Shown: piece after piece, positions 44,072-53,474 of the stretch
Layout: each line of letters begins with the position of its first letter
How positions within the stretch are numbered: position 1 is the first letter of the stretch
Assembly (NCBI RefSeq): GCF_003363155.1
Contig: NZ_QRBE01000007.1
Span: 124,001 to 188,000, forward strand
Length of the DNA stretch: 64,000 nt
Source of the DNA: Dyella monticola
Lineage (GTDB): Bacteria; Pseudomonadota; Gammaproteobacteria; Xanthomonadales; Rhodanobacteraceae
Reading direction: 5' to 3'
Notes under the pieces: model-generated
Told to the model about the DNA's origin: nothing
The model's database searches: none
What the model saw: only the letters and a program-made list of their open reading frames with translations
Translations under genes and position numbers: made by a program

Positions 44072-47000
44072 ATGTTCGCCTTACGCGAGAGATGGATCGC
44101 TCTCTTCGTGCTGCCACTTTGGCTTCTGTGGACGGTGGCGGCTGCCGGTAAGGAGGCTACCGCTCCCAGCATCAGCCAAATGAATCACCGCACGTGGGCG
44201 GTCACAAGCGGTGCGCCCGCCGACATTTGGGACATGAAGCAAGATGACATGGGCTTCATGTGGCTGGCGACGGGAAGCGGGTTGTTTCGTTTTGATGGTG
44301 TCCAATTTGAGCATTACACGCCGGCCCAGGGAGAAGCGTTTTCATCGAGTGACATGACAGCGCTCTCGATCGTGTCAAACGATGAGTTATGGGTGGGCAC
44401 CTCTGATGGAGTGATTAGCCATCTCAAAAGTGGGCACATCACGAATTACCCCGTCAGCAAGATCAACCGCGAGGGTCCCGTCTTTTGCTTTGCAACCACG
44501 CCGGATGGCACGTTGTGGGTAGCAGCTGGTCACGAACTGCTGCGCTACGGGACGAACGGATTCACACGGGTGGGTTCCGATTGGAACTACCCACCTGACA
44601 TGCAATCGGTTTGGATGGTGGTCGATCGCCAGGGCACGTTGTGGCTGGCCACCGATAAAGAACTCTTGTTCCTACGCAAAGGTGCGCATCGTTTTGAGCA
44701 CACCGGCATTCCGACCGGTATGTATGCGGTGTTGGCGATATCACCGGACGGCGCACTCTGGCTATCGGATGGGCTGCATGGCACGCGCGCACTGCCCGGA
44801 TTGTCGGCCGATCACATCCCCAGTCAGCTCCTACAACCGCTGCCCCCAACCAATTTCGTGCAAGCCAAACGTTTGGCGTTCGACCGTGACGGCTCGTTGT
44901 GGGGCACGTTGTGGCCTGGCGATGGGATTGAAGGTGTGTTTCGTATCGAAAATCCGTCCCGCGTAGCCGATGGACAATCGCTACGCCCTCCCCAAGTCAC
45001 AGACAGCTACTCCACTGCACAAGGGCTAACGTCCATTGTGGCGGTGCCGATCCTTGTCGATCACGAGGGTGACGTCTGGATCGGCACAAATTTCGGCCTC
45101 AACAGCTTTCACGCCAACAGCTTTACGGTGGTGTCTCCCAATCCAACTTCGTCGCCGGCAACGACCTGGTTATCGCCCGATGACGCGGGTCGCGTTTTTT
45201 TGATGCAGGACGGCTGCCTGTATCAGGTCTCTCATGCCATACCTTCGCAGTTGACCTGCCAGCTGCCGGTCCATGCATACGATTTAATTTCTGCAGGCGA
45301 TCGCGTCATCACGCAAATGGCAGCGGTCCTATACCAGTGGAATAGCCAAACGCGCGTCGTGCCTTTGCAACCCCTTGCGACGGAGTCGGTCAGACACGTC
45401 ACCGCTGTCGCCAAGGATGTTCATGGTGACCTTTGGTTTGGCCTTGATGGCGGCCTTTTTAAGTTGGTGGAGCAGGGTTGGCAACACGCTGACATTAGCA
45501 CCGCGATGTCGGATATCCAGCCCAACGCGATTGCATTTGACGGACACAATCGTGCGTGGTTGGGTTACGCAAACGGCCAGGTGGTGAGCTGGGACGGCAA
45601 CACGTCGACGACCTATGCGGCTCGTGATGGCTTGGATGTGGGGGACATCGAAGCGATTTCTGCACAAGGCGCTTCTGTTCTCGTCGGCGGAGATGCCGGC
45701 GTCGCTCGGTGGAAAGGCGGTCGCTTTCAATCCATCCAGATCAGTCGCATGAACGTGCTTGGCGCGGTGACGGGTATGGCACAAACCCCGTCTGGGGATC
45801 TTTGGCTCAATACGAGTGTGGGTGTGGTGCGCATCGCGGCCAGTGAGGCGGATCGCGCATTTGAAGAACCCAATTACACGCCGGGCTACAAACTTTACGG
45901 CGGCGATGATGGTGTGCCGGGCATCGCATTGCGACAGCCACTAGCCTCGACGATTACAACGGATGCAGACGGCCGATTGTGGTTTGCGACCAACCAAGGC
46001 GTGTGTTGGATTTTACCCTCCAGTGTTCACTTCAATGATGTCGCTCCTCGGGTCTCGATCGAATCCGTATTGGCCGAAGGTCAGGCGTTTGCGATCACTA
46101 GCCATTTGGTGCTTCCGCCCCATACAACGACAATCAGTTTGCAATACGCCGCGGCGAGTTTTCGATCACCTCAAAACGTCAAGTTCCGATACAAGCTCAG
46201 CGGTATCGATAGCACTTGGCAGGATGCGGGCGCACATCGCCAGGCTATCTATGCCAACTTGGGACCTGGGGATTACGAGTTTCAGGTTATTGCAGCGAAC
46301 AGCGATGGCACATGGAGCGAACATCCCGCTAGTTTGACGTTTCGAATTAAGCGGACGTTCTATCAAACGCGTTGCTTTCAGATCTTGTCCATTCTGGCCG
46401 CCATTTTGTGCGTGATTGGATTGGTGATCTTCCAATACAGAAAAATGGTCGCCACCGTACGCGATCGCCTGGAAGTTCGCCATGCAGAACGCGAACGCAT
46501 TGCGCGCGAGTTGCACGACACGTTGCTGCAAGGCATTCAAGGGTTGATCCTTTGTTTCCAGGCGGTGGCCGAACGCATGTCAGGCGGGGATCCACTCCGT
46601 GCTCAGATCGATCAGGCCTTAGATCGGGCCGACTCCGTTCTGGTCGACGGCCGCGACCGCGTGCGAGACCTTCGTGCTAGCGATCATGCGACCCAAGATC
46701 TCACTGTTGCATTTGCAACGCTAGGTGAAGGATTTTCAGCCGAGCAGCCTCCCAAGTTCAGGCTCGTCAGCACAGGTGAACGGCAGGAGATTGATCCCAC
46801 CATCCGCGAGGAAATTTATCTCATCGGTCGCGAAGCTTTGCTCAATGCGTTTCATCACGCCAAGGCCACGGAAATCGGAGTGGAGATCGTTTACGACATC
46901 AAGCAGCTGCGTTTGTGTGTGCGCGACAATGGCATCGGCATCGATCCCACGGTTTTGGAAGCCGGTCGCAAGCCGGGGCATTGGGGATTGGTGGGCATGC

Positions 47001-47158
47001 GCGAACGTGCCAATTGCATTGGCGGCCAGTTCAAGATTTGGGCAAAACCTGGGGCAGGGACGGAGATTGAATTAGTGGTGCCCGCTGGTATTGCCTATGT
47101 CCGCTCGCGCAAACGGCGGTGGACGTGGCTCAAACAGATGCTGAGCTTGGGGCGTTAG
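44072..47158 (+). CDS. Propeller-type sensor histidine kinase (NarL-class partner)
   Basis: A 1028-residue sensor. A signal anchor (about 8-26) leads into two periplasmic beta-propellers built from Reg_prop-type repeats (PDGTLWVAAGHEL, DVHGDLWFGLDGGLF, DADGRLWFATNQGV), about residues 40-640. A Y_Y_Y domain follows (RYKLSGIDSTWQDAG), then a single membrane span (about 770-790). The kinase core has the HisKA_3 H-box RERIARELHDTLLQGIQGLI with His815, and an HATPase with DNGIGIDP and GHWGLVGMRERANCIGG. It is the partner of the convergent response regulator. It resembles kinases that sense envelope or carbohydrate-derived cues. Confidence 0.92.
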   Translation: MFALRERWIALFVLPLWLLWTVAAAGKEATAPSISQMNHRTWAVTSGAPADIWDMKQDDMGFMWLATGSGLFRFDGVQFEHYTPAQGEAFSSSDMTALSIVSNDELWVGTSDGVISHLKSGHITNYPVSKINREGPVFCFATTPDGTLWVAAGHELLRYGTNGFTRVGSDWNYPPDMQSVWMVVDRQGTLWLATDKELLFLRKGAHRFEHTGIPTGMYAVLAISPDGALWLSDGLHGTRALPGLSADHIPSQLLQPLPPTNFVQAKRLAFDRDGSLWGTLWPGDGIEGVFRIENPSRVADGQSLRPPQVTDSYSTAQGLTSIVAVPILVDHEGDVWIGTNFGLNSFHANSFTVVSPNPTSSPATTWLSPDDAGRVFLMQDGCLYQVSHAIPSQLTCQLPVHAYDLISAGDRVITQMAAVLYQWNSQTRVVPLQPLATESVRHVTAVAKDVHGDLWFGLDGGLFKLVEQGWQHADISTAMSDIQPNAIAFDGHNRAWLGYANGQVVSWDGNTSTTYAARDGLDVGDIEAISAQGASVLVGGDAGVARWKGGRFQSIQISRMNVLGAVTGMAQTPSGDLWLNTSVGVVRIAASEADRAFEEPNYTPGYKLYGGDDGVPGIALRQPLASTITTDADGRLWFATNQGVCWILPSSVHFNDVAPRVSIESVLAEGQAFAITSHLVLPPHTTTISLQYAAASFRSPQNVKFRYKLSGIDSTWQDAGAHRQAIYANLGPGDYEFQVIAANSDGTWSEHPASLTFRIKRTFYQTRCFQILSILAAILCVIGLVIFQYRKMVATVRDRLEVRHAERERIARELHDTLLQGIQGLILCFQAVAERMSGGDPLRAQIDQALDRADSVLVDGRDRVRDLRASDHATQDLTVAFATLGEGFSAEQPPKFRLVSTGERQEIDPTIREEIYLIGREALLNAFHHAKATEIGVEIVYDIKQLRLCVRDNGIGIDPTVLEAGRKPGHWGLVGMRERANCIGGQFKIWAKPGAGTEIELVVPAGIAYVRSRKRRWTWLKQMLSLGR

Positions 47159-47787
47159 GCGTCGATGATGCCGCGGCGCATCGCGATCACCACCGCTTGC
47201 GTGCGATCGCTCGCGTTGACCTTTGCCAAGATGCTCTTCATGTGCGTCTTGACGGTTTCTACCGAGATACCCATGTGCGTGGCAATGCGCTTGTTTGAAA
47301 GGCCGCCGGCCACATGACCGAGCACTTGGAGCTCGCGCATGCTCAATGCGTCATCGGTTACATGCTCGGCAATGACCCGTGCAATGTCACCCGGGATGTG
47401 ACGGTGCCCTTGATGGACTTGCCGGATCGTGAAGAGAAGCTCTTTCCTCAATGTGCTTTTAATCAGGTAACCGACTGCGCCCGCTCTTAGCGCTCGGGTG
47501 GCTTGCACGTCACCCTCGTAGGTCGTGAGCACAATGATTCGTGCGTCGGGGAATTCACCAAGGATGGTATGAATGGCATCCTGGCCACCCATCCCTGGCA
47601 TTTGCAAATCCATCAGCGTGATGTCAGGTCGAAACTGACGAAAGGCCGCAATGGCTGCTTCGCCATTAACTGCCTCGGCAACTAATTCCATATCGCTTTG
47701 CGCAGCCAGAACAGCCGCAATGCCTTCACGGAAAATCGGGTGGTCATCGACCATTAAAACGCGAATACGGTGCGAATCGTCACTCAT
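47155..47787 (-). CDS. NarL/LuxR-family response regulator
   Basis: A 210-residue regulator. The receiver has the acidic pair VDDHPIFREG, the phosphoacceptor LMDLQMPG (Asp60), the threonine in VLTTYEGD and the lysine IKSTLRK. The C-terminal LuxR-type HTH reads ALSMRELQVLGHVAGGLSNKRIATHMGISVETVKTHMKSILAKV. I chose the ATG at 47787, which has GGGG about a dozen bases before it, over an in-frame TTG nine bases upstream. Its stop overlaps the kinase stop by convergent orientation, and it is the likely partner of that kinase. It probably binds the C/G-rich dyads listed here. Confidence 0.92.
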   Translation of the reverse strand: MSDDSHRIRVLMVDDHPIFREGIAAVLAAQSDMELVAEAVNGEAAIAAFRQFRPDITLMDLQMPGMGGQDAIHTILGEFPDARIIVLTTYEGDVQATRALRAGAVGYLIKSTLRKELLFTIRQVHQGHRHIPGDIARVIAEHVTDDALSMRELQVLGHVAGGLSNKRIATHMGISVETVKTHMKSILAKVNASDRTQAVVIAMRRGIIDA

Positions 47788-47886
47788 GGGCTTCAATCCC
47801 CACGGATCTTAGGGCGTCCATTCCCAACGGGCAGACGAGCTTCACTAGCTAATCACAATCTCCCCCCGGCGACAACTGCCACGAAA

Positions 47887-47907
47887 CTCCCCCATCAGGG
47901 TGAGTCA
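47887..47907. promoter_or_regulatory. Candidate operator C before the twelve-gene operon
   Basis: CTCCCCCATCAGGGTGAGTCA, about 150 bases ahead of the hydrolase ATG and about 100 bases from the regulator start. It shares CCCxCxxxAGGGTGA with operator B, and its outer arms CTC/GAG continue the symmetry. Confidence 0.55.
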
Positions 47908-47910
47908 GCG

Positions 47911-47927
47911 TTCCCTTCGTAAGGGCT
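47911..47927. promoter_or_regulatory. Second dyad TTCCCTTCGTAAGGGCT
   Basis: CCCTT and AAGGG arms, centred about 22 bases (two helical turns) after the centre of operator C. Its arms resemble the dyad at 43410-43426. A tandem pair is typical of NarL-type response regulators. Confidence 0.45.
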
Positions 47928-48054
47928 TTGGGGCCTGGTCGATCAATGGAATGCTCGGCGTGCCAAATGAATAGGTAACGCCTCCCCGCAAGGCGTTGGC
48001 TCGCGTCTCTTCCGAGCGCGAATGGATCCCGCTGTTGGCCTATCAAGGATTGTG

Positions 48055-49059
48055 ATGAGCACCGATCACTTCCCGTCCGACGTGGATGAGCAGCGCCGAG
48101 CACTGCTTCTTGGCGCTGCCGTAGTTGCGATCTCGGTTGCATTGCCGAGGATCGCGATGTCCAGCCCAACCTCGCATGCCACTCCTTCCTCCACCCCTGA
48201 TCAAGTTGGGAGTTCACCCATGAGCAGCTTCGTCCGGACCAAAGATGGCGCCGAAATCTTTTATAAAGATTGGGGCCCGAAGAACGCTCAGCCCATCGTG
48301 TTCCATCACGGTTGGCCGCTATCGTCCGATGACTGGGACACGCAGATGTTGTTCTTTGTCGCCCAGGGTTATCGCGTGGTGGCTCATGATCGACGCGGTC
48401 ATGGCCGGTCCTCGCAAATTGCGACGGGCCACGACATGGACCATTACGCATCCGATGCGTCGGACGTCGCCGAACATCTCGATTTAAAAAATGCCATCCA
48501 CATCGGTCACTCCACCGGTGGTGGTGAGGTCGCTCGCTATGTTGCGAAATACGGTGAACCTCAAGGGCGTGTCGCGAAGATGGTGCTCATCGCCGCGGTT
48601 CCACCGCTTATGCTCAAGACCGCCAATAACCCTGACGGCACACCGCTCGCTGTCTTCGATAGTTTTCGCGCAGCACTCGCTGCCAATCGCGCTCAATTTT
48701 TCCTTGATGTTCCGACTGGCCCGTTTTATGGCTTCAACCGGCCCGGTGCAAAAGTTTCCCAAGGCATCATCGAAAATTGGTGGCGTCAGGGCATGATGGG
48801 CAGTGCGCTCGCACACTATGAAGGCATCAAAGCTTTCTCTGAAACGGATCAAACCGAAGATCTGAAAGCGATTACGGTGCCGACCCTCGTTATGCAGGGA
48901 GACGATGACCAAGTTGTTCCTTACAAAGACGCCTCGGTGCTACAGGCGAAACTGCTTAAGAACGCCAAGCTGAAAATTTATCCAGGCTTCCCACACGGAT
49001 TGATGACGACGCATGCGGACGTCATCAATGCGGATCTGCTCGCTTTCATCAAAGGCTAA
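48055..49059 (+). CDS. Exported alpha/beta hydrolase (non-heme chloroperoxidase-like)
   Basis: A 334-residue alpha/beta hydrolase with an N-terminal export signal containing twin arginines ([19 protein letters not shown]). The catalytic domain begins near residue 57 ([17 protein letters not shown]). The oxyanion motif is [12 protein letters not shown], the nucleophile elbow IGHSTGGGE (Ser153), the acid in GDDDQVVP (Asp285) and the base in PGFPHGL (His314). The family includes arylesterases and cofactor-free perhydrolases. A GGATTG site precedes the ATG at 48055. It is the first gene of a long operon. Confidence 0.88.
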   Translation: MSTDHFPSDVDEQRRALLLGAAVVAISVALPRIAMSSPTSHATPSSTPDQVGSSPMSSFVRTKDGAEIFYKDWGPKNAQPIVFHHGWPLSSDDWDTQMLFFVAQGYRVVAHDRRGHGRSSQIATGHDMDHYASDASDVAEHLDLKNAIHIGHSTGGGEVARYVAKYGEPQGRVAKMVLIAAVPPLMLKTANNPDGTPLAVFDSFRAALAANRAQFFLDVPTGPFYGFNRPGAKVSQGIIENWWRQGMMGSALAHYEGIKAFSETDQTEDLKAITVPTLVMQGDDDQVVPYKDASVLQAKLLKNAKLKIYPGFPHGLMTTHADVINADLLAFIKG

Positions 49060-49107
49060 TTGGCCGCTTTCCCACATCGACCTTCCCCCTGTTTATGAGA
49101 TGCCGCC

Positions 49108-49761
49108 ATGACTATCACTGCTAAAGCTACACCGGGTTCACAGCTGCTGACGCCTAAGGATCACGCGCTCATTTTGATCGATTACCAGTCGCAGATGTCG
49201 TTTGCGACGCACTCCATTGACGCCATCACCTTGCGCAATAACGCAGGATTGATCTCGCGGGCCGCGGCGAGCTTCAAGGTGCCGGCGATTCTTACCACGG
49301 TTGCCGAAAAGAGTTTCTCGGGGCCTATGTTTCACGAGATCACCGATGCCTTCCAGGGGCAAGCGTTGCTGGACCGCACGTCGATGAACACGTGGGAAGA
49401 CGAGGCCGTTATCAAACAGGTCAATGCAATTGGTAAGAAACGTTTGGTGTTGGGTGGGCTGTGGACTTCCGTGTGTATTGTAGGTCCAACCTTGTCTGCG
49501 ATTGAGCAGGGCTTTGAAGTCTATGTGGTTGCCGATGCATGCGGTGATGTCTCCGCGGAGGCGCACAACCGCGCGATGGATCGTATGGTCCAAGCCGGTG
49601 CACGTCCGATGACGTCGTTGCAATACCTGCTTGAACTCCAGCGCGACTGGGCCCGCACGGAGACCTATGAAAGCACCACTGGCATCGCGAAGATCTACGG
49701 CGGAAGCTATGGCCTGGGTTTGATTTACGCCAAGACCATGTTCCACGCTCAGGGCGGTTGA
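49108..49761 (+). CDS. Isochorismatase-like hydrolase (YcaC type)
   Basis: A 217-residue cysteine hydrolase of the isochorismatase superfamily, YcaC branch. The catalytic aspartate is in LILIDYQSQM, the nucleophile in LWTSVCIVGP (Cys123), and the ADACGDVSAEAHNRAMDRMVQAGARP segment is characteristic. The C-terminal region TYESTTGIAKIYGGSYGLGL is a YcaC-type extension. A second, related hydrolase lies in this operon at 56895. Substrates are unknown for YcaC; amides or cyclic N-acyl compounds are plausible. It begins about 48 bases after the first hydrolase. Confidence 0.88.
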   Translation: MTITAKATPGSQLLTPKDHALILIDYQSQMSFATHSIDAITLRNNAGLISRAAASFKVPAILTTVAEKSFSGPMFHEITDAFQGQALLDRTSMNTWEDEAVIKQVNAIGKKRLVLGGLWTSVCIVGPTLSAIEQGFEVYVVADACGDVSAEAHNRAMDRMVQAGARPMTSLQYLLELQRDWARTETYESTTGIAKIYGGSYGLGLIYAKTMFHAQGG

Positions 49762-49820
49762 TGCGATCGTCAATGTCGATCCCTACATTGCCGAGGCTTG
49801 ATCGTTCCTAAGGAGTTTGC

Positions 49821-50099
49821 ATGAAGCCGTATTTGCTTTCGCTCGCTGCAGGCCTCCTGGTGGGAGTGATTTACAGCTTAGTTCATGTGCGATCGCCGGC
49901 GCCACCTGTGGTGGCGCTGGTCGGCTTGCTCGGTATTTTGATCGGTGAACAAATCCCACCGCTCGTCAAACAAGTCATGAGCAAACCGACAACCACATCA
50001 GCGTGGATGGGGCAGCAGGTCAAGCCCCACGTGTTCGGTGAACTTCCGTGCGGCAAGCTTCCTAATGCGCCGCCTAACGAGACGCAGGAAAAATCATGA
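49821..50099 (+). CDS. XapX-domain membrane protein (DUF1427)
   Basis: A 92-residue protein with two membrane spans. The XapX core reads LSLAAGLLVGVIYSLVHVRSPAPPVVALVGLLGILIGEQ (residues 6-44), followed by a ~45-residue tail. XapX proteins are often found beside amidohydrolases and hydrolase genes in exporter operons; role unknown. TAAGGAG precedes the ATG, and the last bases overlap the amidohydrolase start (ATGA), so coupled translation is likely. Confidence 0.9.
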   Translation: MKPYLLSLAAGLLVGVIYSLVHVRSPAPPVVALVGLLGILIGEQIPPLVKQVMSKPTTTSAWMGQQVKPHVFGELPCGKLPNAPPNETQEKS

Positions 50100-51970
50100 G
50101 CGCTCCGTCCTCCTCTCCCCAACTCGTGCTTTGTGGTGGACGTTTCACCACACTTGATAAGTCCAATCCCACGGCCACTGCGGTTGCCATCGCAGATGGC
50201 CGATTTGTTGCGGTGGGTCGCGACAGTGACATCCTTCCAAACGCAAAAGGTGCACGGGTTATCGACCTCAAAGGGCGCTCGGCCCTGCCTGGCTTGATCG
50301 ATAACCATCTTCACATCATTCGCGGCGGTTTGAACTTCAATATGGAGCTTCGCTGGGATGGTGTGCGCTCGCTGGCCGACGCTATGGAGATGTTGCGCCG
50401 CCAAGTCGCCATCACGCCTTCACCGCAATGGGTGCGCGTGGTCGGCGGTTTTACCGAACACCAGTTCGCCGAAAAGCGACTGCCGACCATTGCTGAATTG
50501 AATGCGGCTGCACCCGACACACCGGTCTTCCTGTTGCACCTTTACGATCGCGCCATTCTTAACGCAGCGGCGCTACGCGCAGTGGGTTACACCAAGGAAA
50601 CGCCGGAGCCGCCCGGTGGCCAAATCGAGCGTGACAGTGCCGGCAATCCGACCGGATTGCTTTTGGCCAAACCGAATGCGGCGATCTTGTATGCGACGCT
50701 CGCCAAGGGACCCAAACTTCCGTTCGACTACCAGCTCAATTCGACGCGTCACTTCATGCGTGACTTGAATCGTTTGGGCGTGACGGGCGCGATTGATGCC
50801 GGCGGCGGATTTCAGAATTACCCGGAAGATTACGAAGTCATCCGTCGTCTTTCAGACGACGGTCATTTGACGATCCGACTGGCCTACAACCTCTTTACAC
50901 AGAAACCCAAAGGCGAGAAGGAAGACTTTCTCCATTGGACGAAGACGTCGAAATATAAGCAAGGTGACGATTATTTCCGTCACAACGGTGCCGGCGAGAT
51001 GCTGGTTTTCTCAGCCGCGGACTTTGAAGATTTCCGCCAACCGCGCCCCGACATGCCGCCATCGATGGAAGGGGACCTGGAAGATGTGGTGCGCATCCTC
51101 GCCGAGAACCGCTGGCCATGGCGATTGCACGCCACTTACGATGAGACGATCAATCGCGCACTCAATGTGTTTGAACGGGTCAATCGCGATATCCCTCTCA
51201 AAGGATTGAATTGGTTCTTCGATCACGCGGAAACGATCTCCGAACGTTCCATGGATCGTATCGCTGCGTTGGGTGGCGGTATCGCTGTGCAACATCGCAT
51301 GGCGTATCAAGGCGAGTATTTTGTCGAACGCTATGGAGCAGCCGCGGCCGCGGCCACACCGCCGGTTGCGCGCATGCTGGACAAGGGCGTGCATGTTTCT
51401 GCTGGCACGGATGCAACGCGTGTGGCGTCTTACAACCCATGGGTGTCGTTGTCGTGGCTGGTGACCGGTCGCACCGTCGGCGGCCTGCGCATCTATCCAC
51501 AAAGCAATTGTCTGGATCGCGAAACCGCGTTGCGCATGTGGACCCACTATGTCACATGGTTCTCCAATGAGGAGGGTAATAAGGGGCAAATCAAAGTGGG
51601 GCAGTTGGCCGATTTGATTGTTCCGAGCTGCGACTACTTTGCATGTTCCGAGAACGAAATCGCCGACATTACCTCGGATCTCACGATCGTCGGTGGCAAG
51701 GTGGTGTATGGCGCCAACGGCTTTCGCGAGTTCGATGAGACATCGGTGCCCCCGGCCATGCCCGAATGGTCGCCGGTCCGCACGTATGGTGGCTATGGTG
51801 CGTGGAAGGAATTTCAGCCGGCGGCGATGCAGGCGCATGCGTGCGACTGCGGAGGGTGCTCCATGCACGGACACGAGCATGCAAAGGCCTGGGGCGCCAA
51901 TCTTCCCATTTCCGAATCGGACCTCAAGTCGTTTTGGGGTGCGCTCGGTTGCTCGTGCTGGGCGGTATAG
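50096..51970 (+). CDS. Amidohydrolase, YtcJ-like, with Cys/His-rich C-terminal tail
   Basis: A 624-residue metal-dependent hydrolase. The N-terminal YtcJ pattern reads GGRFTTLDKSNPTATAVAIADGRFVAVG, and the metal motif HxH is in DNHLHIIRGGL. NRALNVFERVN, then WFFDHAETIS, and GTDATRVASYNPW contribute further metal and substrate residues; the C-terminal beta part is complete. The protein ends with an unusual Cys/His-rich extension, AHACDCGGCSMHGHEHAKAW and LGCSCWAV, not normal for YtcJ. It may bind a metal or a cofactor. It shares an ATGA overlap with the XapX gene. Its substrate may be an N-acyl amide or formamide, but the sequence does not settle this. Confidence 0.85.
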   Translation: MSAPSSSPQLVLCGGRFTTLDKSNPTATAVAIADGRFVAVGRDSDILPNAKGARVIDLKGRSALPGLIDNHLHIIRGGLNFNMELRWDGVRSLADAMEMLRRQVAITPSPQWVRVVGGFTEHQFAEKRLPTIAELNAAAPDTPVFLLHLYDRAILNAAALRAVGYTKETPEPPGGQIERDSAGNPTGLLLAKPNAAILYATLAKGPKLPFDYQLNSTRHFMRDLNRLGVTGAIDAGGGFQNYPEDYEVIRRLSDDGHLTIRLAYNLFTQKPKGEKEDFLHWTKTSKYKQGDDYFRHNGAGEMLVFSAADFEDFRQPRPDMPPSMEGDLEDVVRILAENRWPWRLHATYDETINRALNVFERVNRDIPLKGLNWFFDHAETISERSMDRIAALGGGIAVQHRMAYQGEYFVERYGAAAAAATPPVARMLDKGVHVSAGTDATRVASYNPWVSLSWLVTGRTVGGLRIYPQSNCLDRETALRMWTHYVTWFSNEEGNKGQIKVGQLADLIVPSCDYFACSENEIADITSDLTIVGGKVVYGANGFREFDETSVPPAMPEWSPVRTYGGYGAWKEFQPAAMQAHACDCGGCSMHGHEHAKAWGANLPISESDLKSFWGALGCSCWAV

Positions 51971-51972
51971 CG

Positions 51973-52422
51973 ATGGCGACTGCAGCGAAGCCTGCTATTC
52001 ATGACGATACGCCTGCACTGATTGTGCGGATCCTTGAAGCGCGCTTTACGGTTTACCTGGCGCGCTTGTGCCTGACGTTGCCCTTCTGGTGGAGTGGCAT
52101 CGACAAGCTTTTTCATCCGCATGCGGCACTCACTGAAATCCAAGGTCTCGGTCTACCTCCGTCATGGATTTTGTATGGGCTTCTGCTGATCACACAGCTG
52201 GGTGGATCGCTTGCCATCATCTTTAACCGCTTTGCATGGTTGGGTGCGGGCGCATTGGGTGTGTTTACAGCGGTCGTCACCTATATGGCCCATGCGTTTT
52301 GGACATTGCAAGGACCAGCACGCTTTGCCGAAATGAACGATTTTCTTGAGCACATCTCGTTGATTGCAGGCATGGTGTTTGCGGCGTTACATTGCCATGA
52401 GGTGAAAGCTCACGATCGATAA
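51973..52422 (+). CDS. DoxX-family membrane protein
   Basis: A 149-residue protein with four membrane spans. RFTVYLARLCLTLPFWWSGIDKLFHPHAALTEIQGLGLPPSWILYGLLL carries the standard DoxX first two helices, and HISLIAGMVFAAL the last. It starts two bases after the amidohydrolase stop. DoxX-family proteins act with oxidases or detoxification modules at the membrane. A previous, longer start in the frame would overlap the amidohydrolase and is not supported. Confidence 0.87.
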   Translation: MATAAKPAIHDDTPALIVRILEARFTVYLARLCLTLPFWWSGIDKLFHPHAALTEIQGLGLPPSWILYGLLLITQLGGSLAIIFNRFAWLGAGALGVFTAVVTYMAHAFWTLQGPARFAEMNDFLEHISLIAGMVFAALHCHEVKAHDR

Positions 52423-52486
52423 CCGTCTTCAATCCTCCCGCGTTTCTTTTGTCCGCGTTGTTTGATTTCGATCCAAGGAGCTTGGC

Positions 52487-53407
52487 ATGCGCACCTTCTT
52501 GTCATTAAAACTTTCCGCCTTGCTGTTCACCTTCACAGTGGGCGGTCTTTTCTTCCTACCCGCAGCCACCGTGGCCGCTCAGGATCCAGCTGCAGCTGGC
52601 TTTTCCGTTGGGCCGCAATACGATACGACCCATGTCTACGTGGCACCGGGAGACTTCAATCGCTTTGTGAGCAGTCTTCAAGCGACGTTCGGTGGCACGA
52701 CGTCCAAACAGGGCGTGTTTACCGTAACGCCGACACCTAGCAAAACGATGTCGCAACTTGTGCTGACGCCCGCAGGCACCTTGTCGGTCTTCGGTTTTAA
52801 GACGCCTGTTCCATGGCCCTTTGGCGCAGAGCGCACGGGATATCTGGTGACCGATATGGATGCAGCGGTTGCGGCGGCGCGCACCGCGGGTGCGAACGTT
52901 GTGGTCAGCACCTTTCCCGATCCTATCGGCCGAGATGCGGTGATCCAATGGCCCGGTGGCGTCAACATGCAGCTTTATTGGCACACCACAGCACCCAACT
53001 ACAAACCGCTGCAGACCGTTCCGGAAAATCGTGTTTACGTGTCCCCGGATGCAGCGGACGCCTTCGTGCATAGCTTCGTCACGTTCTCGCATGGCAAAGT
53101 CGTTTCGGATGACGCGCATGCTTCGGGCGCAGAGATTGGTCGCCCCTCAGATACGTTTCGTCGCATTCGTATCGAGTCCGGCTACGGCAAGATCGTCGTG
53201 CTCGTCACCGATGGGCACCTGCCATTTCCCTACGGTCATGAGATGACCGGATATGAAGTAGCGGATCTTGCTAGCACGCTGGCAAAGGGCAAGGCCGCAG
53301 GCGTGCAGGTGTTGACGGGTCCTTACACTGCAGATGGGCGAAACGCGGCGTTGGTTCAATTCCCCGGCGGCTATATCGCGGAAATTCACGCCAGCGCAAA
53401 ACCATAA
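52487..53407 (+). CDS. Exported VOC/glyoxalase-fold protein
   Basis: A 306-residue protein with a signal peptide (about 1-31, TVAAQ cleavage) and two VOC (beta-alpha-beta-beta-beta) modules: about 40-165 (TTHVYVAPGDFNRFVSSLQATFGG to VNMQLYWH) and about 175-300 (NRVYVSPDAADAFVHSFVTFSHG to GGYIAEIHA). The VOC family includes glyoxalases, dioxygenases and drug-binding proteins; export makes a sequestering role plausible. AAGGAG precedes the ATG. Metal ligands are only partly conserved. Confidence 0.85.
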   Translation: MRTFLSLKLSALLFTFTVGGLFFLPAATVAAQDPAAAGFSVGPQYDTTHVYVAPGDFNRFVSSLQATFGGTTSKQGVFTVTPTPSKTMSQLVLTPAGTLSVFGFKTPVPWPFGAERTGYLVTDMDAAVAAARTAGANVVVSTFPDPIGRDAVIQWPGGVNMQLYWHTTAPNYKPLQTVPENRVYVSPDAADAFVHSFVTFSHGKVVSDDAHASGAEIGRPSDTFRRIRIESGYGKIVVLVTDGHLPFPYGHEMTGYEVADLASTLAKGKAAGVQVLTGPYTADGRNAALVQFPGGYIAEIHASAKP

Positions 53408-53474
53408 ACAACGATGCGCAGTCCTATCGCGTATGACTGCGCTTTATCGATGTCATGCCATCAGGAGATCGGTC

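Noticed and set aside
51011-51880. A 289-residue minus-strand frame inside the amidohydrolase
   Set aside because: Antisense to a well-motifed amidohydrolase; no ribosome binding site or family.
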